Part shown: piece by piece, positions 11,301 to 19,270 of the stretch | Layout of the letters: each line of letters opens with the position of its first letter | How positions within the stretch are numbered: position 1 is the stretch's first letter | DNA from: a bacterium | GTDB lineage: Bacteria > Bacteroidota > Bacteroidia > Flavobacteriales_D > Crocinitomicaceae | Reading direction: 5' to 3' | Length of the DNA: 64,000 bases | Assembly (NCBI GenBank): GCA_024742305.1 | Contig: JANSYQ010000002.1 | Coordinates: 248,001-312,000 of the forward strand | The notes under the pieces: generated by a model | Told to the model about the DNA's origin: nothing | What the model saw: only the letters and a program-made list of their open reading frames with translations | Databases searched by the model: none | Program-made: the position numbers and the translations under genes

Positions 11301-11616
11301 CTTGGTACTCCGTTGGAGTATATCCCGTATACCCATTCAGGTTCGTGGTATCGTAATCCTGTCCATACCAGTTTCCTTGAAGGTAACGCATGCGTAGATC
11401 CCATGCGAAAATAGCGTCAGCACGAGTTGCAAAACTTCTACCAAAAGTGAATCCCCAACCTGCGTTGGTTTCATTCTCAATATCGGTAGAGTTCCATGCA
11501 GCCCCCACGTTTAATCCAAAGAACCACGGGGAATTGTGGTCATAACGCTGAACGTTCTGTGCGAACAGCCCGGGCATAACATACAAACAAAATGCTAGGG
11601 TAATCAACTTTTTCAT
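5320..11616 (-). CDS. Giant envelope protein: beta-barrel-like N-terminus, 15 Ig-like repeats, Ala/Lys helix
   Basis: The preferred start is ATG 11616, giving the signal peptide MKKLITLAFCLYVMPGLFAQ and 2,098 residues; an ATG 24 nt upstream would only lengthen the leader. After about 290 residues that look like an outer-membrane beta-barrel (alternating aromatic strands, LGLELVLHANRL, PYIFGGANITWNQ), there are 15 tandem repeats of about 85-90 residues. Each has the pattern VNG..., then N-x-I-x-V, ending near ATN-x-CGSDSETITINY-x-PC, which suggests Ig/Big-like domains, each with two conserved cysteines. Next comes a domain of about 130 residues rich in Trp and Cys, a Gly/Asn linker (about 5915-6165), about 178 residues of Ala/Lys/Glu heptads (about 5372-5905), and the end TPTSTRGGGGIR. 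No T9SS sorting domain is visible. Function unknown; a structural or adhesive envelope role is inferred. Confidence 0.85.
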   Translation of the reverse strand: MKKLITLAFCLYVMPGLFAQNVQRYDHNSPWFFGLNVGAAWNSTDIENETNAGWGFTFGRSFATRADAIFAWDLRMRYLQGNWYGQDYDTTNLNGYTGYTPTEYQAYADNPGYTVNNFSARNHHLGLELVLHANRLRQRTGWDPYIFGGANITWNQTYSDLVNIDSSFGFSGQYDYDPNFISNTLPGGAILDGVYETAMNQGSEGGDYNLDFMPSLGVGIAYYPGPRFALGLEHKSTFTRKDDWDGYVDPTPGLWGRSNDIYHYTNFFLRFHLRGSDAVNNTTNNNIAPCPDPIIQIQRPSTASATVESQVFAFRAQIENINSIQNVRVRVNGQESGNFFYSTTTRMLEGSVVLNQGANQIQVVASNSCGSDMETVTINYNPCRAPIVRFTDPSQNNINVDNPVYRVRASIANGGSISYTVNGVTSSNFFYQQGNGSFESTVNLREGSNTITITTTNDCGSDTETITIMYTDCEDPRINFASGNGSVINVTSPSALIRATIFGIDDRNAIGFRVNGANRAFNYNSGSNQLEANIALTPGANRIQITVGNDCGTDTETMTVNYTPCSNPIVNILTPVRTGTTNSTGTQLIEASVTNATNVNQIQMLVNGVQVAGGNFNPVTRIYTNTAALNAGTNIIQIVVNNECGSDSETTNVLYEVNCPVPMISLASTISTQHQSAMPIQYVVQNVNSASQITLMLNGVPVQGGFFNNQTNVFSATLALIEGANTITINATNNCGADSETIVVYYTQPCDDPIIAMINPIGNQLSVTDAQFDVQSILQNVSSANQVQLSVNGSMDVSGSYNHITQVYHNTINLQQGLNTIVMTVNNGCSTVSEMFVIDYSPCLQPVVSIVSPNGGSTENANTVVTATVLNVDAANIEVIVNGVVYSGNYNAMTGAFTANVPLNAGANSIQVVATNECGTISQTTSITYAPCTPPSVQFVTTPRGLRNTQSVNIEAQVTGVNNASEITATHNGNTVTGSYNASTNMYSFTVTLANGVNTITVTASNDCGSDSQSTTINYVEPCDAPQVSITSPANGTNAANTTVQLSASVQNAANANQVQLIVNGNVQSGNLNVTTGAFTATINLQQGANTIQVIVTNECGSASENITVLYRPCLAPTVQLVAPQGGTTQSGTTSLQAVVNNVNSANDISLTVNGSPVSGSYNAMSNMFTANITLTSGTNNIVVSASNSCGNDSKSVSVTYNEPCLEPQVSIATPSNNAQVATNTVQLAATIVNISTAGEVQLLVNGATHQGSYNSATHTYTATVPVQSGNNIIEVIASNDCGTATETVNVTYSPCVTPGIQIVSPLQTTTTNANVNLQAVISGVTSANDVTVTLNGNAVSGTFNTTTNTYSSPLTLTSGSNTIEITATNSCGTDSHVRTITYNEPCNTPQLSFSSPVNGSTVNTNSVQVSAQVTGATGAGNVQLTVNGIQQYVAMDTSGSVSASINLNQGVNAIVLVATNACGTTTETLNVTYTPCVPPSVQIVSPQAGATTNQTVSVVANVTGVESAAALQATLNGSGVTGVYDETAGTYTVQVTLQTGTNTIVVQGTSECGVDGSTLQLIYDQPCDEPTVSITSPAGGTDTSDDHIDVSVTLAHITSASEVTVTVNGNAVSGGSFNSATNVYTTSVPLNTPTNTILVTATNNCGTANSEVVVNKISEATMIICYTPSGSSSPQQMEILVSEWPTYKADGATQGPCPTACGPRFNPGNADWEFCLVTPSGTYSRDDLANNSSFSYSGPASSIFFKPIAGGGDAMVNGSPYPVQNGNYYLFQGVLTVDVSTTHPGSMGHWTVCIEASSVPAYGIGINRPTSPCENSGNGTINNNGGGNGSSQQNGSGSGTQSNTYGGQTGGGLIPGGGGTTGSGTTGGNNNGGNQGGGTSGGSGGSGNGGRDANTSGSGTIKAQQEAKEAAAKKAAEEAAKKKAAEEAAKKAAQEAAAKKAAQQAAAKKAAEEAAKKKAAEEAAKKAAQEAAAKKAAQEAAAKKAAEEAAKKRAAEEAAKKAAQEAAKKAAQEAAAKKAAQEAAAKKAAEEAAKKKAAEEAAKKAAAKKAAEEAAKKKAAEEAAKKKAEEEKKKEEEENKTPTGRTPTSTRGGGGIR
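5372..5905 (-). repeat. Ala/Lys/Glu low-complexity coding repeat (TolA-like helix)
   Basis: Tandem short DNA repeats encode units such as AAEEAAKKKAAEEAAKKAAQ over about 178 residues. The composition predicts one long alpha-helix, like domain II of TolA. The repetitive DNA is prone to length variation and assembly error. Confidence 0.85.
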
Positions 11617-11726
11617 AAGCAACGATTTTTCGATTTGCATACACGCTTATTCCATAATTGTGCCAAATCTCGGAAACAGCGGTATTTCAAGTAGTAACTT
11701 TAAGTTTAGGGTGACCAAAAATATCT

Positions 11727-11734
11727 TAAATTTG
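11727..11734 (+). promoter_or_regulatory. Candidate -7 promoter element TAAATTTG
   Basis: An exact match to TAnnTTTG lies 38 bp before the ATG of the T9SS cargo gene. The upstream -33 element is poor (TTTA at about 11705), so this is only a candidate. Confidence 0.4.
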
Positions 11735-11771
11735 TTAGAATAACTAGAAAAATCAAGCGTTTTAAGGGGAT

Positions 11772-13046
11772 ATGCGATCAGTTGTTATATTATTGTTAAC
11801 GACGTTATTCTCCGGGGCTTATGTCTCGGCACAGGAGGCGTACAGCATGTGTCAGAATGCACTTGAGTTATGTCCCGGCACGCCTATTTCTGTCAATAAT
11901 ATTGACGCGAATATTACAGGATGCGTGAATTGTGAGGATGACTTTACGTATTGTTTTGCTCCCGATAATACCATTTGGTTTCAATTTACCACGAATGCTA
12001 TTGGTGGAAATATTCAGATAGACTTCACAAATTTGGTTTTTGAAGCCAACCCCGGGCAGGACAATGAACTGCAGGCCGCATTGGTAGAAGCGACTACTCC
12101 TTGTGCTGCCAATACGTATACGCAGATTGGTACATGTCATTCCAATGAAACCACAAATTTCGCACTGACCGCTGCTGGACTTCTTCCAAATACCACGTAT
12201 TACCTTATTGTCGACGGTGATAATAACGGAGCGGGCATCACTTCGCCTGCTGAATGTACTTTCGATTTGGAAATTTCTGGTCCTGCGGTAGATCGAACTC
12301 CTCCGACTTCAACTGTAAGCACCAATACGCCGAATGCCTGCGAAAATGATATTGTGACATACACAGTTACGCTAACGGACTGTCCGGATACAAGCAGCTT
12401 CTCATGGTTTGTGAATGGAAGTTTGGTCGCAACGACGAGTACTCCTTTTTTCCAAACATCAGGCTTGGTAGATGGGGATGTCGTTTCGGTGAGTAATGCC
12501 TGCTATTCTGTTTGTCCTATTCCAGTGCAGTCTACCGCTGCTGCTATTTCCATTGAATCCGTTCAAGTGGATGCAGGAAACAGTATCACCGTTCCAGCTG
12601 GAGCTACAGTACAGTTGAATGGTTCCACAAACGCTTCCTCTTGGACATGGTCGCCGCCGTTCTTGGTCAGTGATACTTCTGCATTAAACCCCTTTGCGAC
12701 GGTGGAGGAAACCACCACATTTGCACTTACGGCAACGGAAAACGGGTGCAGTAATACGGCATACGTTACTATTTCTGTAGATGAGCTTTTGGAGATTCCG
12801 AATACCTTCTCTCCGAATGGGGACAATGTAAATGACACGTGGGAAATTGACGGGCTGGAGCTTTATCCTGACAATCAAATGACGATTTTTACGCGGTGGG
12901 GACAACGGGTGTTTCAAACGACTGCCTACTCAAAAACGAAGATGTGGGATGGCGACAATCACGCGGAGGGCGTGTACTATTTCGTTCTTGACCTGAACGA
13001 CGACAACGGCACCCAATACAAAGGAACTCTAACTTTAATTCGATGA
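11772..13046 (+). CDS. T9SS type B sorting-domain (gliding motility C-terminal) secreted protein
   Basis: This 424-residue protein has a signal peptide (MRSVVILLLTTLFSGAYVSAQ), a Cys-rich N-terminal domain of the kind found in T9SS cargo (CQNALELCPGTP, TIWFQFTTN), two Ig/PKD-like domains, and a C-terminal gliding-motility-type sorting domain. The sorting domain is marked by IPNTFSPNGDNVNDTW, then FTRWGQRVF and YKGTLTLIR. It is therefore predicted to be exported by the type IX system and displayed or released outside the cell. Its stop overlaps the start of the PorP/SprF gene by 4 nt (ATGA), the usual arrangement of a type B cargo with its own PorP/SprF partner. Confidence 0.88.
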   Translation: MRSVVILLLTTLFSGAYVSAQEAYSMCQNALELCPGTPISVNNIDANITGCVNCEDDFTYCFAPDNTIWFQFTTNAIGGNIQIDFTNLVFEANPGQDNELQAALVEATTPCAANTYTQIGTCHSNETTNFALTAAGLLPNTTYYLIVDGDNNGAGITSPAECTFDLEISGPAVDRTPPTSTVSTNTPNACENDIVTYTVTLTDCPDTSSFSWFVNGSLVATTSTPFFQTSGLVDGDVVSVSNACYSVCPIPVQSTAAAISIESVQVDAGNSITVPAGATVQLNGSTNASSWTWSPPFLVSDTSALNPFATVEETTTFALTATENGCSNTAYVTISVDELLEIPNTFSPNGDNVNDTWEIDGLELYPDNQMTIFTRWGQRVFQTTAYSKTKMWDGDNHAEGVYYFVLDLNDDNGTQYKGTLTLIR

Positions 13047-13972
13047 GAAAGGTACTTTTCATGATATCTTTTTTGGTGTTTTCTCATCAGGGGTTTGCTC
13101 AGCAGTTACCGCAGTATTCGCAATGGTATCTTCATCAATTTGCCATCAACCCTGCGCACGCGGGAATCAAACAATGTATTGATGTCCATACTTTGTATCG
13201 CAATCAGTGGTTGGGATTTGAAGGTTCTCCACAGTCTGGATTTTTGAGCATGAGCATTCCGCTTCAGGCACGTAGAAGACGTATTTTTGGTGCTCGACAT
13301 GGAACGGGGTTTAAGTTCGAAACCGATCAGTTTGGACCGTTCTCAATGTCTCGCCTGAATTTGGCCTACGCAGCCCATTTCAATTTTACGCAGGACAATC
13401 GTCTTTCACTAGGCGTTTATGGCGGAGTTGTTCAAACCGGTTATGACCCTTCAGAATTGACGACACACGACCCAGATCCAACGGTGTTGCAACAATCTAA
13501 CAACTTATCTTCTGATGCCTCTTTTGGGGCTTGGTACAATTCAACGAACTACTATTTTGGCTTGATTTTTCGAAACTTGATTCCTTCTCGATGGGAGGAT
13601 GTTGGTACCGATTCACGACATCGTTTTCATGCATCGTTGAACGGAGGATATCGTTGGGCATTCAAGGAAAATTGGACGCTTTTACCTGGATTTCACCTTC
13701 GAATTCCACCAAGAAGTCCCGCTTCGTTGGACCTCAACTTGTACACGGATTACAACAACGTTTTTGGCTTCGGACTCGGGTTTCGAGTGGGCGATGCCAT
13801 CAATGCCACGGCCGTGTATAAAATCAAAGAACAATTTGCCATTGCCTACACTTTCGATTACAGTGTAACACGCATTCAATCGGTTGCGAACAACACGCAC
13901 GAAATTTCCCTTCGATTCACCACTTGTAAGCCTGAAAGAACTGGCGCTGCTAACTGTCCGCTGTTCGAGTAG
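13043..13972 (+). CDS. PorP/SprF family type IX secretion membrane protein
   Basis: This 309-residue protein starts with a signal peptide (MRKVLFMISFLVFSHQGFAQ). It continues with the PorP/SprF hallmark QLPQYSQWYLHQFAINPAHAG, then the conserved YRNQWLGFEG and a beta-strand-rich body (ARHGTGFKFETDQFG, LNLAYAAHFNF, YNNVFGFGLGFRVGDAI). Members are outer-membrane barrels that dock specific type B T9SS substrates or hold them at the surface. Translational overlap with the preceding cargo gene (4 nt) makes that protein the obvious partner. Confidence 0.92.
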   Translation: MRKVLFMISFLVFSHQGFAQQLPQYSQWYLHQFAINPAHAGIKQCIDVHTLYRNQWLGFEGSPQSGFLSMSIPLQARRRRIFGARHGTGFKFETDQFGPFSMSRLNLAYAAHFNFTQDNRLSLGVYGGVVQTGYDPSELTTHDPDPTVLQQSNNLSSDASFGAWYNSTNYYFGLIFRNLIPSRWEDVGTDSRHRFHASLNGGYRWAFKENWTLLPGFHLRIPPRSPASLDLNLYTDYNNVFGFGLGFRVGDAINATAVYKIKEQFAIAYTFDYSVTRIQSVANNTHEISLRFTTCKPERTGAANCPLFE

Positions 13973-14032
13973 GTCTTGGCGTTGGTTTCATTTATTCGTA
14001 TCTTGTAGGCTGAACTTAATACTCATGTACTT

Positions 14033-17000
14033 ATGAAACGAATCTCTGTGGCAGCCCTGCTGCTTGCGGCTATTCTACCTATCACAAGTAATGCTCAAGA
14101 ATCACAGCTGCTCCTGCGTTCAGGGGACTATGTCGTTCCGGATGTTTCTGTGAAGGAATGGAATACCAACGAAGTCATTGACAATCAATATTTACGCATC
14201 ATCGTGTTTGACGAAATTCCAACGAATGCCATGAAGGAACAATTGCGTAAATCGGGCATTGCTTTGTATGATTATCTCCCAAGAAATGCTTTTTATGCGT
14301 CGATTTCCGTGAACGCTGATTTCTCTGTGTTAAATGATGCCATTGTGATGGAAATTCAACCGGAGTTTAAGTTAACAGAAATCTTGCGCGACAAAAATTA
14401 TCCTCATTGGACCTTGTTTGGTGAAGATCAAATTGAGTTGATTGGAGCGTACTTTCCTCCGTTTGACGAAGCGGATGCTGCAGCGCTATTGGCGCAAATC
14501 GGAGGTACCTTTGTTTCCAAAAACGAGGCGCAACAAACGATGAATGTACGGGTGCCACTGGATCAATTGGAGGCATTATATGCACTTCCAGGGTTCTACT
14601 ATTTTGAGACCTTGCCTGATGAGGGAATGCCTGAAAATTTGGTAGGACGAACGAACCATCGAAGCAACATGCTTTATCAAGATTTTGCAGGAGGATTGCA
14701 ATACAATGGTGAAGGAGTAAACGTTATGATGCAAGACGACGGAGCTATTGGCCCGCACATTGATTACACAGGACGCATTGATCAAACCAACTGTAATGGC
14801 TGTTCTACCAACCCAGCCAATGATCATGGTGATCACGTATCAGGAACGATTATGGGTGCAGGAAATTTAGATCCAGACAACCGGGGCATGGCCAACGGAG
14901 TTGATTTGGATGTGTACAATTCTAGCAATAACAACTACAATTTGTTCCCGGGCTTGTTCGATAACGACGGAATCGTGATTACTTCAAAGAGTTACAGTAA
15001 CGGATGTAATTCCGGATATACTTCACTGGCGAGACAATTGGATCAGCAGGTGCATGATCGACCGCAATTGACGCACGTTTTCTCGGCTGGAAATAGTGGA
15101 TCGCAAGATTGTGGTTACGGTGCCGGAAGCGGTTGGGGAAATATTACAGGCGGACACAAAGCCGGAAAGAATGTAATTGCCGTTGGGAACTTATCTCATA
15201 CGGATGTTTTGGCCGGTTCATCAAGCCGAGGTCCTGCGGAGGATGGTCGAATTAAGCCCGACATTTGTGCCGTTGGATCGTCAGTAACTTCCACAGGTCC
15301 TGATAATATCTACTTTACTATTTCTGGTACCTCGATGTCATGTCCAGGTGTTTCTGGTACAATTGCACAATTGTATCATGCTTACCGCGACTTGAATGGT
15401 GGAAACGACCCAGATGCTGCACTAATTAAAGGTGCGGTATTGAATACTGGAGAAGATTTAGGAAATACTGGGCCTGATTTTCGTTATGGATGGGGGCGCA
15501 TTAATGCACGTGCCGCTTTCGATGTGATTAAAAACAATCAATACGTAAGTGACAATATTTCTCAAGGTGCTACAAATAGTCATCAAATTACAGTCCCTTC
15601 AGGAGTGAGTGAATTGCGCATTATGACTTATTGGACCGATTTTGAAGGTTCTACCACAGCAGCCATTGCCTTGGTCAATGATATCAATATGACGGTGGAA
15701 GATCCAACAATGACAACACATCTTCCTTGGTTGTTGGATGAATCTCCGAATGCAACTGCGCTAAATACACCCGCTACTACAGGAGTTGATAACCTGAACA
15801 ATATGGAGCAGGTTTCTATTGTAAATCCTGCGAGCGGAACGTACACCGTAAATGTAGACGGTTTTGCCATCCCACAAGGACCACAAGAGTATTACGTGGT
15901 CTACTCTTTCGTCATGGACGATGTCGTTCTTACCTATCCTATTGGTGGAGAAGGCATAGTACCAGGAGCCAACACTGTTCGCTGGGATGCTTCTGAAGGA
16001 ACTTCTTCTTTCGATTTGGAATATACCACCGACAACGGAGCCAACTGGACCTTGATTGGAACGCCGAATGCAGATAGCCGCTACTTTACTTGGATCACTC
16101 CAAATACCGTAACGGGACAGGCAAAAGTGCGTATCTCACGAAATGGTCAGTCGGATGAAAGTCAAGAGGTGTTTACAATTATGCCACAGCCAAATGGGCT
16201 CGACTTTGAGTGGGTGTGTCCGGATTCCGCGAAATTCGTTTGGAACCCTGTTTCAGGAGCTACGGGATACGAAATTAGTATGCTTGGAAACAAATACATG
16301 GATTCCATTGGAACAAGTACGACCAATAGTTTTGTAGTTTCTGTTCCTTCCAACAACGATGGTTGGTTCAGCGTTCGCGCCCTTGGACCAAACAATGCGC
16401 GCGGCGAACGAGCCGTAGCAATTCAGAAACCCGACGTAGAATTTGGTTGCTTGTGGGCACCACCTATCTCTGGTTTCGCACTAGATTGCCCTGATGCGGG
16501 GGTGGGTCACTGTTTCGATCTTATTGATCAATCCGTGAATACTACCGCAAGTTCATCGTATACTTGGTACTTCCCTGGAGGAACGCCATCCACCTCTACG
16601 AGCGCAACGCCAACAGTATGCTACTCTTCACCGGGATCGTATGATATTGCCATGGTGGTTGATAATGGTTATGGGACAGACTCCATTTACACAGTAGGAG
16701 CAGTGACGGTTTTACCATCTCCAGGTCTTCCATATTTTGAAGGATTCGAGAATTATTCCAACTTCTTCAGCATAGACGAATGGGATGCTGAAAGTCCGGG
16801 GAACGCCACAGCATTTTTGATTACGACTCAAGCGGCTCTATCAGGAAGTAAGAGCGCCCTGTTGTTCAACTATACACAGCCGGATGGCTTGACAGATGAA
16901 CTGATTTCCGGACCTATTGACTTGAGTTCGTTGAATCCGGGAGACGTCATGACCATGAGTTTCCGATATGCATACCGTAAGAAGCAGTCGAATGACAATG

Positions 17001-17551
17001 AATTCTTGCGTGTTTCTGTCACAGAAGGGTGTGAAGATAATTGGGTGGTGCGCAAAACCTTATTTGGTGACTTGCTGTCCCCTTTAACGGCTTCCACTTC
17101 TTGGTTCCCGTCGGACACATCAGATTGGACCACAGTTCACATGACCAACATTACGGACAACTTCTTTACGGGAGATTTCCGCATGAAGTTTACGTTTGAG
17201 TCTGATGGGGGAAACAACTTCTTTTTAGACAACATCAACTTGTACGAAGGTTCGCCTTCGGACGATTTGGTGATTGCTTCCGTAGGTGAAAACTCAGGGA
17301 TTGATCACATGAACGTTTACCCGGTTCCAACGTCCAATGAATTGAATGTGGCGTTTGGATTGAGTGCTTCTGAGAAGACAAATTTGCGCATTTTGGATCT
17401 CACCGGAAAAGAGGTTCAGGCGTATGCTGTGAATGGTACCGCAGGAAATAACATTGCCATTTTGGATGTTCAATCGCTGGCTCCTGGGTCGTATATCGTT
17501 TCGATTCAGACAACTAAAGGCAGTGTTCAAAAACGCTTTGTCATCGAGTAG
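14033..17551 (+). CDS. Secreted S8 subtilisin-like protease with PKD and T9SS type A sorting domains
   Basis: The 1,172-residue protein has a signal peptide (residues 1-22), a propeptide-like region of about 190 residues, and a subtilase domain with an intact triad: D235 in MMQDDGA, H265 in NDHGDHVSG and S434 in SGTSMSCPG. Downstream are beta-sandwich domains, a fibronectin III-like stretch (FVWNPVSGATGYEIS), a PKD domain (YTWYFPGGTPST, YSSPGSYDIAMVV), a MAM/jelly-roll-like domain, and a C-terminal T9SS type A sorting domain (MNVYPVPTSNELNV, LDLTGKEV, PGSYIVSI). It is predicted to be exported through T9SS and to degrade extracellular protein. A monocistronic unit is suggested by 60 bp upstream and a terminator downstream. 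Confidence 0.93.
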   Translation: MKRISVAALLLAAILPITSNAQESQLLLRSGDYVVPDVSVKEWNTNEVIDNQYLRIIVFDEIPTNAMKEQLRKSGIALYDYLPRNAFYASISVNADFSVLNDAIVMEIQPEFKLTEILRDKNYPHWTLFGEDQIELIGAYFPPFDEADAAALLAQIGGTFVSKNEAQQTMNVRVPLDQLEALYALPGFYYFETLPDEGMPENLVGRTNHRSNMLYQDFAGGLQYNGEGVNVMMQDDGAIGPHIDYTGRIDQTNCNGCSTNPANDHGDHVSGTIMGAGNLDPDNRGMANGVDLDVYNSSNNNYNLFPGLFDNDGIVITSKSYSNGCNSGYTSLARQLDQQVHDRPQLTHVFSAGNSGSQDCGYGAGSGWGNITGGHKAGKNVIAVGNLSHTDVLAGSSSRGPAEDGRIKPDICAVGSSVTSTGPDNIYFTISGTSMSCPGVSGTIAQLYHAYRDLNGGNDPDAALIKGAVLNTGEDLGNTGPDFRYGWGRINARAAFDVIKNNQYVSDNISQGATNSHQITVPSGVSELRIMTYWTDFEGSTTAAIALVNDINMTVEDPTMTTHLPWLLDESPNATALNTPATTGVDNLNNMEQVSIVNPASGTYTVNVDGFAIPQGPQEYYVVYSFVMDDVVLTYPIGGEGIVPGANTVRWDASEGTSSFDLEYTTDNGANWTLIGTPNADSRYFTWITPNTVTGQAKVRISRNGQSDESQEVFTIMPQPNGLDFEWVCPDSAKFVWNPVSGATGYEISMLGNKYMDSIGTSTTNSFVVSVPSNNDGWFSVRALGPNNARGERAVAIQKPDVEFGCLWAPPISGFALDCPDAGVGHCFDLIDQSVNTTASSSYTWYFPGGTPSTSTSATPTVCYSSPGSYDIAMVVDNGYGTDSIYTVGAVTVLPSPGLPYFEGFENYSNFFSIDEWDAESPGNATAFLITTQAALSGSKSALLFNYTQPDGLTDELISGPIDLSSLNPGDVMTMSFRYAYRKKQSNDNEFLRVSVTEGCEDNWVVRKTLFGDLLSPLTASTSWFPSDTSDWTTVHMTNITDNFFTGDFRMKFTFESDGGNNFFLDNINLYEGSPSDDLVIASVGENSGIDHMNVYPVPTSNELNVAFGLSASEKTNLRILDLTGKEVQAYAVNGTAGNNIAILDVQSLAPGSYIVSIQTTKGSVQKRFVIE

Positions 17552-17589
17552 TTCCTCCTATTGAATTAGCGATTAACCGCATAAAATAG

Positions 17590-17624
17590 AAAAAGCGACT
17601 TTCTTTTGGAGGGTCGCTTTTTTC
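17590..17624. terminator. Terminator between the subtilase gene and the NAD(P)-binding gene
   Basis: AAAAAGCGAC (17590-17599) pairs with GTCGCTTTTT (17613-17622) around a 13-nt loop, with T runs in both directions. It sits between convergent stop codons. Confidence 0.85.
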
Positions 17625-17663
17625 GTTGGTGGAGGTACTATATCTAAAAGTGATTTTCGAAGC

Positions 17664-18323
17664 TTAAGAGGAAACCGCCTGCATGATATCATTGTATTCA
17701 AACATCGTTTTTTCGTTTTCTGAATTGGCCAAAACGATCATTGCCTCGGCAATTTTATCTGCTTGTATCGATCTGTATTTTTTCAGTCCACCGAAAAGGA
17801 GTGGATTGAATACCTTCATGAGAAGGATCGTGATGCGTTCACCTGTTCTCTGTTCGTTTCTATCACCGACTATTAGCGAAGGGCGCATAAGTAATGTATT
17901 GGGGATATTTTGCTCCAAAACCGCTTGCTCCATTTCACCTTTTGTTTTTAGATAAAAGTTGGAGGATGTTGAATTGGCACCAACCGACGAAATAATGGCT
18001 ATTGTGTTGATTTCATTTTGACGACAGAGTTCAGCCGCCGCTTTCGGAATACCGAAGTCGATTTTTCGATAAAGCTCGGTATCCGGAGTTTTCTTCTTTG
18101 TTGTGCCGATGCAGCAGAATACTTCATCACCAAGAAAATCATCGCTAAACGCTCCTAGGTCCAATATGTCACCAATGAACTGTTGCAGTTTTTCGTGCTC
18201 TGCATCTAGTTTCGATCTACCAAAGACTTTAACGCAAGCATAGCGCTCATCTTTCAGTAGTTTTTGCAGCAAGAGTCCTCCAGTTAGTCCTGTGGCTCCC
18301 AGAACGATGGCGGTTTTTGACAT
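17664..18323 (-). CDS. NAD(P)H-binding atypical SDR family protein
   Basis: From the ATG at 18323 the protein has 219 residues and begins MSKTAIVLGATGLTGGLLLQ, the glycine-rich nucleotide-binding loop of atypical short-chain dehydrogenases of the HTATIP2/YbjT kind. An upstream in-frame ATG at 18371 would add 16 residues that do not resemble the family. Other family features are DEVFCCIGTTKKK, IISSVGAN, the YLKTKGEME active-site-like segment (Tyr followed by Lys) and MRPSLIVGDRNEQRTGER. The substrate is unknown; members are often annotated as NAD-dependent epimerase or oxidoreductase. It lies downstream of the gpx-GNAT pair on the same strand but is separated by a repeat-rich gap. Confidence 0.8.
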   Translation of the reverse strand: MSKTAIVLGATGLTGGLLLQKLLKDERYACVKVFGRSKLDAEHEKLQQFIGDILDLGAFSDDFLGDEVFCCIGTTKKKTPDTELYRKIDFGIPKAAAELCRQNEINTIAIISSVGANSTSSNFYLKTKGEMEQAVLEQNIPNTLLMRPSLIVGDRNEQRTGERITILLMKVFNPLLFGGLKKYRSIQADKIAEAMIVLANSENEKTMFEYNDIMQAVSS

Positions 18324-18371
18324 TTGGGTGACTCTAGAAGTTACGATTTTTGGTGAAGTTTTCCTAGGCAT

Positions 18372-18451
18372 TTAACATTTGGTAATTAGACATTTCTCTA
18401 ATTAGCTTTTTGTAGTAATGTACAATTGCGTAATTAGCGAAATGTAAAATG
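18372..18451. repeat. Intergenic cluster of CTAATTA repeats
   Basis: Three copies of CTAATTA and paired ACATTT/AAATGT blocks lie in 80 bp. The outer blocks (AACATTT and AAATGTT) are inverted, so the whole gap can fold. It resembles small dispersed intergenic repeats of Bacteroidota, but no second copy is in this window. Confidence 0.4.
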
Positions 18452-18736
18452 TTACTTTCCTAGTACATCCTGAATCTCAGGTTTCTTTTTGAACATTGCC
18501 GCTGCAAAAGGACACAAGGGCAACACTTCCAAAGCGTTTTTTCTGGCAAATGCAACAGCGGCATTCAGCAGTTTCAATCCTGCACTTTGACCTCGCAGCT
18601 CATCCTCTACGTGCGTGTGGTCGATAATCATACGAGTTTCTCCTGCCATGGAGTAGGTCATTTCTGCCAAAACCTTACCTTCCTGTTCGATGTAGAACTG
18701 TCCTTTGGCTCCTAGCTCTTTGTGTTTTACTTCCAT
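18452..18736 (-). CDS. GNAT family N-acetyltransferase (YidJ-like)
   Basis: This 94-residue protein matches the small GNAT family COG2388: GQFYIEQEGKVLAEMTYS, then IDHTHVEDELRGQSAGLKLL (the acetyl-CoA loop, R/Q-G-x-G/A-like) and PLCPFAAAMFKKKPE near the end. These minimal acetyltransferases have unknown substrates. The ATG shares one nucleotide with the stop of the glutathione peroxidase gene upstream, so the two are co-translated. Confidence 0.85.
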   Translation of the reverse strand: MEVKHKELGAKGQFYIEQEGKVLAEMTYSMAGETRMIIDHTHVEDELRGQSAGLKLLNAAVAFARKNALEVLPLCPFAAAMFKKKPEIQDVLGK

Positions 18737-19242
18737 TAGATCGCTTTTTTGATGTCTTCACTCATCGGTTCAACAGTTGGTGCAAACTTCTGCTCCAATT
18801 CACCGTTTTCCGAGACGAGGTACTTTTGAAAATTCCATTTTACGGAAGAGCTGAACTTTCCGTTAACAGCTTTGTTTGTCAACCACGTATAAATATCGTG
18901 CTGTTCTTTCCCACGAACTTTAATTTTCTCAGTAATGGTGAAACTAACACCGTAGTTCTTTTGGCAGAAACTTTGAATCTGCTCTGCATCTCCAGGTTCT
19001 TGAAACGCAAATTGATTGCACGGCAGACCAATGATCTCCAACTTACCCCCATATTCTTGATGCAGTTTTTCTAGACCTTCGTATTGTGGTGTTAATCCGC
19101 ACTTCGAGGCAACGTTCACAAAGAGTACTTTTTTCCCTTTCAGAGCACTTAAATCAAGCGGTGTTCCGTCCAGCTTATTGATTTTAATATCGTAGATACT
19201 TTTTGGAACTTGACTGGTTCCCTTTTTTCCAAATCCAAACAT
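18736..19242 (-). CDS. Glutathione peroxidase family thiol peroxidase
   Basis: The ATG at 19242 is preceded by AGAAAGGAAATT, a good ribosome site; the longer frame would need a TTG. The 168-residue protein has the catalytic tetrad of Cys-type glutathione peroxidases: C48 in NVASKCGLTPQY, Q81 in NQFAFQEP, and W136/N137 in VKWNFQKYL. A likely resolving cysteine is C93 (SFCQKNYGVSF). Such enzymes usually take electrons from thioredoxin and reduce lipid or hydrogen peroxides. The N-terminus has no signal peptide, so it is cytoplasmic. It forms an operon with the GNAT gene. Confidence 0.92.
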   Translation of the reverse strand: MFGFGKKGTSQVPKSIYDIKINKLDGTPLDLSALKGKKVLFVNVASKCGLTPQYEGLEKLHQEYGGKLEIIGLPCNQFAFQEPGDAEQIQSFCQKNYGVSFTITEKIKVRGKEQHDIYTWLTNKAVNGKFSSSVKWNFQKYLVSENGELEQKFAPTVEPMSEDIKKAI

Positions 19243-19270
19243 AATTTCCTTTCTATTCAAATGTAATGAT

